The position numbers were made by a program, and so were the translations under genes. A DNA stretch of 64,000 nucleotides from Hyaloscypha bicolor E (taxonomy: Eukaryota; Ascomycota; Leotiomycetes; Helotiales; Hyaloscyphaceae). Location: contig NW_020194519.1 of NCBI RefSeq assembly GCF_002865645.1, positions 2,105,542 to 2,169,541 on the forward strand. The letters run 5' to 3'. Below are positions 57,456 to 64,000 of this stretch, piece by piece (within the stretch, counting starts at the first letter, position 1; every line of letters starts with the position of its first letter). Below the pieces are notes generated by a model. That model saw nothing but the letters and a program-made list of their open reading frames with translations. It was not told where the DNA came from and did no database searches.

Positions 57456-59113
57456 ATGCCACCCGAACCACATGAAATCGAAGAGCGTATAGCGAAAGCC
57501 TCTCATGCAATGGATAATAATCCTTACCTGAAAGGTACGAAGGCTGCAAAGCAATTTGGGGCCCCATATGAACGTCTAATGGCTCGTTAACGTGGGCGTC
57601 CACCCAGCCACTCGCGAGGGGGGCAGAATAAAAAGCTCTCCGTACTACAAGACGATGCCCTAAAGGAGTATATTCTTATGCTCTAATATTCCGGCCGTGG
57701 GGCCAATATATACGAGATTCGTATAGCTACAGGAAGGCTCCTTTTTTGGAGCTCTGGGGATCCCAATTCGTTAGTATTAATTCGATGGACTAAAGCATGG
57801 ATGGTCCGGCAAGCCGAATTCCTCAAATCAATACGAGAGAAGCCTTTATCCGCAAAGCAATTAGCTATACATATTATAGAGGATATCAAGGGGTATTTCC
57901 AGGAATTTGACCGATATAAGAGAAGATATAATATAGAGGATTACGATATATCTAACTTTGACGAGAGTGGGTTCCAAATTAGAGTCATTACCGGTGATCG
58001 AGTCTATGTTTCCCACGATTGCGAAGCTATATATAATACAGATCCAGAGAATCGAGAGCTTGTAATAGCAGTGGCTATAATTAATTATAGAGGAACCAAG
58101 GTGCCAGTAATAATTATTTTTAAGGGAGCATACTACTTGCGGGGATACTTCAAAAACCAGCTTGACGAGAATATACTTTTCGCGCGATCTCCTACAGGAT
58201 TTACTAATTATTGGCTTGGAGTATGCTATATTAAGTATTTTGACAGATTCTGTCCCTTTTCTGGACCCGGCAGATATCGTATCTTGATTTTCGATGGCCA
58301 CGGCTCTCATATTAGTCGTGAATTCCTAGACTATTATTGGAAGTATCGCATATGACTATTCAAGCTTCCTGCACATACCACTCACCTTCTCTAATTTCTT
58401 GATGTGGCCGTTTTCCAAGCTTTAAAGCATTGGTTCCAAGTCGAATTACGTCGAGAGATCTTTATGGGTACAGAGATAATAGATAAAAAGGCATTTTTTG
58501 CGATATTCTAGAGGTTTTGGGATAAGGTGTTTAATAGCCGCATGATCGCACGGAATTCCTTTAAGAAAACAGGGCTAATTCCTCTCGAACCAGAAGTGGT
58601 ACTCTCAAAAATAAAGGAATATAAGCAACTTCAGAAGCAAACAAGACGACAAGCTCGTATACTATCTCCTCTAACCTCTCTAATTCGATAATCTTTACTA
58701 ATTCTTCCCTCCTCTCCTCTCGTATTTGCTACCCCGCCATCCCGTACTTCTCCTCCTGCCGAGAATTGGGCTAATTGGGCCACGCCATTGACAATTCGCA
58801 TACGAAAGAAGGGTATTATATATGTAAAGGAGCGAATAGAGGCAGTAATAAATAGTATACCAATTATACTATCTGTAAAGCATGTATAAGAAAAGGTTGA
58901 GGGTACAGCGGAGCGATCTATACTATCCGGTACTTTAGCAAAGCAAAGAGTCCATGATTTGAGCCTTGCAGAGCAAGAAAGGGAGAAGAGGAATAATAGG
59001 GATAATGGAAGGATTATTCAAAAGTATGGAGAGATTTATGTATATTAAGGGCGAGCAGATATTATAGCAGATGATGAGGATGAGGTCAAAGTAGTTAATA
59101 TGCGGAACGCCTG
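57456..59113 (+). pseudogene. Pogo/Fot1 transposase (element 2), interrupted by a few stops
   Basis: ATG at 57456 (MPPEPHEIEERIAKAS). The N-terminus carries a psq-type helix-turn-helix (KGTKAAKQFGAPYERL, about 57531-57580) to bind the inverted repeats. The open piece 57801-58355 holds YDISNFDESGFQIR (first Asp) and ILIFDGHGSHIS (second Asp, near 58290). After a TGA at 58353, FKLPAHTTHLL and FLDVAVF (about 58360-58415) bring the third Asp, then the KKTGLIPLEPEVVL signature (about 58564-58605). The DDD triad is therefore complete. Stops at about 57587, 57684, 58353, 58393, 58510 and 58888 break the frame, most at Gln codons; the TGA at 58353 may come from CGA. The C-terminal part is basic and charged. 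Inferred inactive but recently so. Confidence 0.9.
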
Positions 59114-59259
59114 ATTAGCCAAACCATGGAGGAAAAAGTATTGACAGATAATGGTATTATTTCCAGAGGACTATTAGAAGGTAAAGGCTCAAATGCGCTA
59201 TACTTTCCATGATTTATGAGAGTGATGCGTGGGGTTTAAGGCAAATAATGGTAGATTTT

Positions 59260-59353
59260 GGTAAAAAATTTGCGTATTACTGTTCTGTGCGTATCGCTAT
59301 CCCTCACCTACAAGGCGTGCTAGGCGAATTGTAGGTGGGAACCGCCGAACGAT
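59260..59353 (-). repeat. Right terminal inverted repeat of Pogo element 2
   Basis: Reverse complement of 57327-57420 with only a couple of differences (for example GTAATACGC for GCGATACGC). Confidence 0.93.
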
Positions 59354-59355
59354 TA
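59354..59355. repeat. TA target duplication, right (Pogo element 2)
   Basis: TA after the right repeat. Confidence 0.8.
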
Positions 59356-59568
59356 TCTACTGTACCGAAGATAACGGTATCAATCGCGAAACAAACGACA
59401 AGGACATCGAGGACGGCCGGCAAGGCAGCGGAAGCTGCACTCAGAACTTACCCACGCCTTGATGTGGTTAGTCAGCATTGTTGCTGCTACTGTATTGGTT
59501 GCTTGAATTTTCATTAGGCTGCCACTTCTGCAACGAGACAATGTGCCCATCTCACTTTGCTATCAGCC

Positions 59569-61968
59569 ATGAATACCTTCAGAAGCTGGAGCGAGATCTA
59601 CCCCAGCGGCTCCGATTTCAAGGCACACATTCTGGAGATACAGGAGTTTGCGACTCCCAGAGAGAGGTCGCTCCAATGGGCGCAGAACCTACGGTTTCTG
59701 ACTCCGTTCGAACAGGCAAATCCTGATCGAGATGCCGACTGGAGTGACGATGAAGGACTATCGTGTCATCATTGCCGTGATTATCCATATTTCAACTCTC
59801 CGTATCCGCAACAACCAACAGTAACGGCGCTCCGCTTAACGCAACCAGGCGAGCTGAAAGGCTGTGATCATTACATTGCCGTGTCATACTGCTGGAGACA
59901 ACCTAAAAGTCAGAATATCTCCGATAGTCCTGATGATCGATCGTACACAGTCTACACTAAACCGCCGAACAACACAAGAGATAGTCGGCCGAACAAAGCA
60001 CCGAAATCGATTTTAGATAGGGCAATTGCATACGCTTCCTTCTATGGGATTCGTTTTATCTGGATCGACCAGGAATGTATCGACCAGGACAACCGACTGG
60101 ATCAAGAAGTTGGAATACAGTCTATGGATTTGGTTTACGAGCGCTCTGCCGCGCCTGTAGGAATCCTACAGACCTTCCTAGATTCGCAATGGCAGCTCGA
60201 TACATTATGGCATCTACATGAAAACAAGGATCTTGATTACGACCAAGTCAAGCGAGCAATACAGCTCCTCGAGCATATATCAGAAGATCCATGGTTTTCA
60301 AGAGCTTGGATACTACAAGAATCAACATCAGCTGGAGATTGTATAGATTTGTTGGTTAGATACGACTCGTCATTATCTATTCCTGAGTTCTGGGGGGTCG
60401 TTTCGGGAGAAATTGAACTTCAATTTGAGGAGCTTCTAAGACTACATCATTCTGCAGTTGAGCAGCTGTCTCGTCACCATTTCGGTTCCACTGCCCTTAG
60501 TGTCGCAGAGCACTTCGATCGCGTGAGCGATAAATTACTTCAGCATAGCGGTAACGTTGATGAGGTTGAGGATTATATCGGCGAAGGCGATAAAATGATG
60601 ACACGTCTTGTAAAAGTCATGGAACGCATACTTCTTCACACCCCATCCGATTACTGGAACACGAGAATTCCATCGCATCGAACTGCTTGCAATGCTTCCT
60701 TGGCAAGCATGTACCTTAGCAACTGTTTTAACAGTAAACCAATGGATCGATCGGCTATACTGGCCAATATGTGTCAATATCCAATTCGCATTGATACAAT
60801 TATGGCACAAAGCAACAAATATCCTTTAGAAACTTGCCTCTTCGTACAAGCAATCCTCAATGGGGATCTCTCTTTTCTAGTTGGAGTTAAAAAGGAAGCA
60901 TGGAATGATTTGTGTTCCACGCGCGACGGCTTCTCCTGGCTACCACCACATATCACAAGCCTCGATCCAAAGCAATCCGAATCGTGGATAGAAGGAATCC
61001 AACCCTTTCGTTTGTTGAATCACCTGATTACTAAGGACGGTCTAAGCCTTTTAGGTTTCTTGTGGACGGTAGATGAAATGGTCGATGTAACAGACCTGCA
61101 AGCAAAGTTCTCACCACTGTTTGAAGAACTTTCTCGGTCTCAAACAAAAGAATGGGCAGAACTTGAGAACGAGATGGAGCAATGGACAGAATTTAAAGAT
61201 GCAGGAATTCCAGTACCACGGTTCTCCAAGATGGAAGACTTGGTAACCACATCACAAAATTTGAGCCGATGGACAGACGAGCCTTTGTTCGAGAAGCTTT
61301 GCTGCGAACTCGTCTGGTCAATTCTTCAGAAACTCGTGGAACAAGGTCTCAATATGCTTGCGGATGCAATTTGGCAGTCTTTCAGAACAAAAGTCCGCCT
61401 CTTTACTTCCTCGGAATGGGTATCAATCAAAGAAAGATACGATAGTCAACAAAATGGGCCTACCACGATTGACGAGTGGATAGAAGAGAACGGTGAACTC
61501 GAAGCACGTACACTTCCAGATTCTTGTACACAAGCTCTGCAGCTTCATGATGACGCTCAGAACATTATGATAGTTCGTAAGCCTCATCCGTTCAGTGGCC
61601 GTAATGGGCATCAATACATGCCAATCAACCCATGGTTTGTTGAGCGAGTTTTAAATAAAGGCTACTTTTACTATGGACGATTGGCCGGCCAAGGAGGTGG
61701 ACCTCTGTCTACTTTTGACGTGGACAAGCCTACGCAAGTCTTACTACCATACAGTACAGGAATGGACAAGTTTGATGTTGATTGGAATGGCAGATTACCC
61801 GCAATGCAAACGAAGAGAATTGCGTGGGTGGTGGAAGAGGTTTGTATGGGAGACACTGACAAAGGAAAGGGGGGGCAAAATGAACTCCGCAGCTTCGGAT
61901 CTGAGGGAATGGTGGCAGGAATGTGGAAGCTAGGAGACACAGAACCCGGACGCTACAATCTTTGTTAA
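59569..61968 (+). CDS. HET-domain protein (heterokaryon-incompatibility family)
   Basis: Single-exon gene of 799 codons. I chose the ATG at 59569 because the frame upstream of it has only a TTG. The HET domain spans about residues 102-251 with its three hallmark blocks: YIAVSYCWR (102-110), IRFIWIDQECIDQD (161-174) and PWFSRAWILQE (241-251). A cysteine pair CHHC at 66-69 precedes it. The long C-terminal half (about 350-799) has no known domain but is shared with the minus-strand gene at 62256 (RSAILAN-C, INGDLS/LNGDLS, FSWLPP, GMWxL/xD). HET proteins trigger cell death or growth arrest on non-self recognition during hyphal fusion. Many members have no tested partner. Codon composition is normal and there is no RIP sign. 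Its 5' side has Pogo element 2; its 3' end converges on the next gene. Confidence 0.9.
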   Translation: MNTFRSWSEIYPSGSDFKAHILEIQEFATPRERSLQWAQNLRFLTPFEQANPDRDADWSDDEGLSCHHCRDYPYFNSPYPQQPTVTALRLTQPGELKGCDHYIAVSYCWRQPKSQNISDSPDDRSYTVYTKPPNNTRDSRPNKAPKSILDRAIAYASFYGIRFIWIDQECIDQDNRLDQEVGIQSMDLVYERSAAPVGILQTFLDSQWQLDTLWHLHENKDLDYDQVKRAIQLLEHISEDPWFSRAWILQESTSAGDCIDLLVRYDSSLSIPEFWGVVSGEIELQFEELLRLHHSAVEQLSRHHFGSTALSVAEHFDRVSDKLLQHSGNVDEVEDYIGEGDKMMTRLVKVMERILLHTPSDYWNTRIPSHRTACNASLASMYLSNCFNSKPMDRSAILANMCQYPIRIDTIMAQSNKYPLETCLFVQAILNGDLSFLVGVKKEAWNDLCSTRDGFSWLPPHITSLDPKQSESWIEGIQPFRLLNHLITKDGLSLLGFLWTVDEMVDVTDLQAKFSPLFEELSRSQTKEWAELENEMEQWTEFKDAGIPVPRFSKMEDLVTTSQNLSRWTDEPLFEKLCCELVWSILQKLVEQGLNMLADAIWQSFRTKVRLFTSSEWVSIKERYDSQQNGPTTIDEWIEENGELEARTLPDSCTQALQLHDDAQNIMIVRKPHPFSGRNGHQYMPINPWFVERVLNKGYFYYGRLAGQGGGPLSTFDVDKPTQVLLPYSTGMDKFDVDWNGRLPAMQTKRIAWVVEEVCMGDTDKGKGGQNELRSFGSEGMVAGMWKLGDTEPGRYNLC

Positions 61969-62255
61969 TTTCATAAGTAAATTGACTAATCACACACTAT
62001 TTGTTGCAAATCCATGAAGTACCTACTTGTCTATTAGTTTTCGTAAACTCGGCGGCTAGTCTTTGGACAGTATCAAATGGCACAACAAGTCTGGAACCGT
62101 ACATTCAATTCTCGTTTGGGCTTTTTGGTAAACTTCACAGCTGTGAAACTTGGGACTTGACTGGGCTTAAAGGCGAGGACTGAATTAAGGGCCTGTTTAA
62201 AAAAGACCTAATAGCTATTTAATTATAGGCATTCTACCACAAGTCTTCTCTTAGA
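61969..62255. other. Convergent intergenic region
   Basis: 287 bases between the stops of two convergent genes; presumably contains both 3' ends. Nothing else seen. Confidence 0.5.
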
Positions 62256-63584
62256 CTAAGCAAGCAAGAACTTCTCCGGCAAAACATTATCAACGTTCCA
62301 CATTCCTCTCGCCATTCCAGTGCTAACTAAAATGTTCCATTGTTCCAATCGCTGCTCTTTTGGCTTAACAACCCAAGACATACGCCCTAGCATGATCTTG
62401 TCCTTTGGAAAACCTCCCATATTCATACAATGCGGGGTCAAAATTGTATTGGGATCATCGACATTGAAAATTGCTCGTAGCTCACCAGTAGAACCCGAAG
62501 AAGTCTGCAAGCTTCCTGCGGCCAAGCATCCGTGTTGCATGACCGTAAATGCTATCCATTCATTGACAAGGAATGTTACTGGTGTATCGCGGATCACATC
62601 TTGAGGTACATATCCGACAATTTGACCCAAATCAAAGAGTCGTCTCAAATCCGCTTCTCCTGTGAAGAGTGGCTTTTTTCTGAAGACGATTTCCTCTGTC
62701 TCAGGATCATAGATATCCCTAAAAGAATTCGGAATTGGAAAATCTACTTCGTGAAGTTCAGGGTATTTGTCGTAGCTCGCATTCACGTACTGTGACCGAA
62801 TATTGTGCCAGATTGCATCGGCAAGACAGTCTTGTTTGCGCTTGGAGAGAGTTTTGAGGATGTCAAAATAGATACCTACTCGGCCGCCTCTTATTCGTTC
62901 CACAGTCTGACGAGAATTCAGATCCTTATACTGGCCACCGTGCTTCTTCTGTATCTCGCGCAAGTCAATGGTATCGATTTTCCAGAGATACCCATGGAGC
63001 ACTAAGCCATGCTTTGTAATCTCGTGACCAGTCATCCGACAGGAATTGGAGCTCTCATAGGTACAGTTGATTTTGGAAAGAATTGTCTGCGCCGGTGGCA
63101 GCCACGAGAATGCGTAAGGATACTCATCTGAAGCCCCCCCCATGGGACGGGACTGGCCTGACCACATTTCCTCTTGAATTCCAGCAAAGATAGACAGATC
63201 CCCATTGATCAAGGCCATGGTAAAAACTGCTACACTCAAGCTGAAGCGGGGGTGTTGGACCTTAGTGGTGTCGATTCGGAGAGAATAGTCGCAAAGATTT
63301 GCGAGTATGGCAAGGCGATCAGGAACTCGAGAATTTTTTCGACTTCCGAGGAATTGCAGTGCTTCTGCGATATTACATATCGGCCGTAGGCTTTGATTTT
63401 GCCGAATCAAAGCCTTTGTCTCTTGGCTTGAGGAACCCTTTCTAGTCCGTTCCAGTTGCGTTGCCTTGTACGCAGAAATTTTGAGAAGAGGAGCTAGATT
63501 TTGAAGCTTCGCTCTGCTAGCTATTAACCGTCGATGAAACTCCCTTGATTCCTCAAGGGAGCCCTCAATTGGCGGGTTCAGCAA
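62256..63584 (-). CDS. HET-protein C-terminal-half homologue, probably 5'-truncated
   Basis: Open frame of 442 codons from an ATG at 63584. It aligns with the C-terminal half of the HET protein at 59569. Shared blocks are RLAILANLCDYSLRIDT / RSAILANMCQYPIRIDT, the NGDLS block, FSWLPP, the CLADAIW / MLADAIW block, then FNVDDPNTILTPH / FDVDKPTQVLLPY and RGMWNVD / AGMWKLG at the end. No YxxxSYxWG, WIDxxCIxQ or WxxRAWxxQE block is found in the frame or in the 416 bases upstream to the window edge, where stops accumulate. It may be a decayed HET gene, or a gene whose first exon lies outside. Treat as partial; the start is uncertain. Confidence 0.62.
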   Translation of the reverse strand: MLNPPIEGSLEESREFHRRLIASRAKLQNLAPLLKISAYKATQLERTRKGSSSQETKALIRQNQSLRPICNIAEALQFLGSRKNSRVPDRLAILANLCDYSLRIDTTKVQHPRFSLSVAVFTMALINGDLSIFAGIQEEMWSGQSRPMGGASDEYPYAFSWLPPAQTILSKINCTYESSNSCRMTGHEITKHGLVLHGYLWKIDTIDLREIQKKHGGQYKDLNSRQTVERIRGGRVGIYFDILKTLSKRKQDCLADAIWHNIRSQYVNASYDKYPELHEVDFPIPNSFRDIYDPETEEIVFRKKPLFTGEADLRRLFDLGQIVGYVPQDVIRDTPVTFLVNEWIAFTVMQHGCLAAGSLQTSSGSTGELRAIFNVDDPNTILTPHCMNMGGFPKDKIMLGRMSWVVKPKEQRLEQWNILVSTGMARGMWNVDNVLPEKFLLA

Positions 63585-64000
63585 GAGTGTGAGTACTAAA
63601 TAGGCCCTAAGATGATGGGAATTAATGCAAATAACGCCATCTAATCTCCTCGCATCTCCTTGCCATCCTCGTCCTTTGGGGCATTTGAGAAGTAATACTA
63701 GATGAGCTCTAGCACAAGCTGCTTCTTAAAGAATCCAGGCTCGTATTAACCATCGGTCTAATTGTGATGCCCACATTGACGAGCGTCCAGCTGGATTTGG
63801 TAGCCTAATTAGGCTAGTGCTTATGTGGGATCGCACTCCCAAATTGGGACTAGTGCTTCCATACATCCAGCGGAATACTAGATTCTATATATGGAGGCAT
63901 GCGAGCTTTGGAAATGGGCATCGATTAGTTTATTACTGAGAACCAGTTCTTGGAATTAATATACTTCCACGCTTCACTCCATACTTTACCCTATATTCCA
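63585..64000. other. Upstream of the HET C-terminal homologue
   Basis: Ordinary composition. Minus-strand frames contain several TAA/TAG codons and I could not trace a HET domain. It could be decayed coding sequence or a promoter. Confidence 0.4.

Larger units (their letters stand above)
57327..59353 (+). mobile_element. Pogo/Fot1-type DNA transposon 2 (2027 bases)
   Basis: Bounded by 94-base, nearly identical inverted repeats (57327-57420 and 59260-59353) starting ATCGTTCGGCGGTTCCC, with TA duplications. One transposase gene fills it. It is much less mutated than Pogo element 1 and different in sequence, so it is a younger insertion of another family member. It sits in the intergenic space between two divergent genes. 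Confidence 0.95.

Noticed and set aside
57861..58310. 149-codon minus-strand ORF
   Set aside because: Antisense to the Pogo transposase DDE core.

Overview
The window looks like a filamentous ascomycete (Pezizomycotina) chromosome. The evidence is a HET-domain gene, GT-AG introns of 60-90 bases, fungal Tad1-like LINEs, fungal copia and gypsy elements, Pogo/Fot1 DNA transposons, and the footprint of repeat-induced point mutation (RIP). In the repeats, conserved Gln (CAA/CAG) and Trp (TGG) codons have become TAA/TAG and catalytic Asp/Glu codons have become Asn/Lys, as C-to-T changes on either strand would produce. No tRNA, rRNA or CRISPR array was seen. I cannot name the species.

Layout. (1) 1-41465 is one nested, very AT-rich transposon graveyard. 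It holds five copies and one fragment of a single Tad1-like LINE family (two inverted pairs and a headless copy), two copia relics, two copies of a ~765-base LTR, a 3.0-kb Pogo element inserted inside a copia integrase, an inverted gypsy relic, and a complete but dead 6.66-kb Ty3/gypsy element with both LTRs and a 5-base target duplication. (2) 41.5-44.7 kb is ordinary-composition DNA with a broken chitin-binding (CBM18) gene and an intact membrane-protein gene. (3) 44686-53934 is a 9.25-kb DNA transposon with perfectly delimited 128-base terminal inverted repeats and TA duplications. It encodes a dead transposase with a Clr5-like N-terminus and an integrase-type DDE core, plus other ORF relics, one with a coiled coil, and a subterminal 60-base repeat array. 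(4) 53.9-64 kb is gene-bearing again: a HET-gene relic, a second membrane-protein paralogue, a 2.03-kb Pogo element, an intact HET-domain gene, and a gene matching only the C-terminal half of that HET protein.

How the parts fit. The two membrane-protein genes (minus strand) each lie head-to-head with a HET gene or HET-gene relic (plus strand), which suggests a duplicated divergent gene pair. In both units a TA-targeting DNA transposon sits in the shared intergenic space (9.25 kb in one, 2.03 kb in the other). The graveyard was built by serial insertion: copia into older repeats, then LINEs and Pogo into copia, then an LTR element into a LINE. RIP inactivated it and may have leaked into the neighbouring CBM18 gene.
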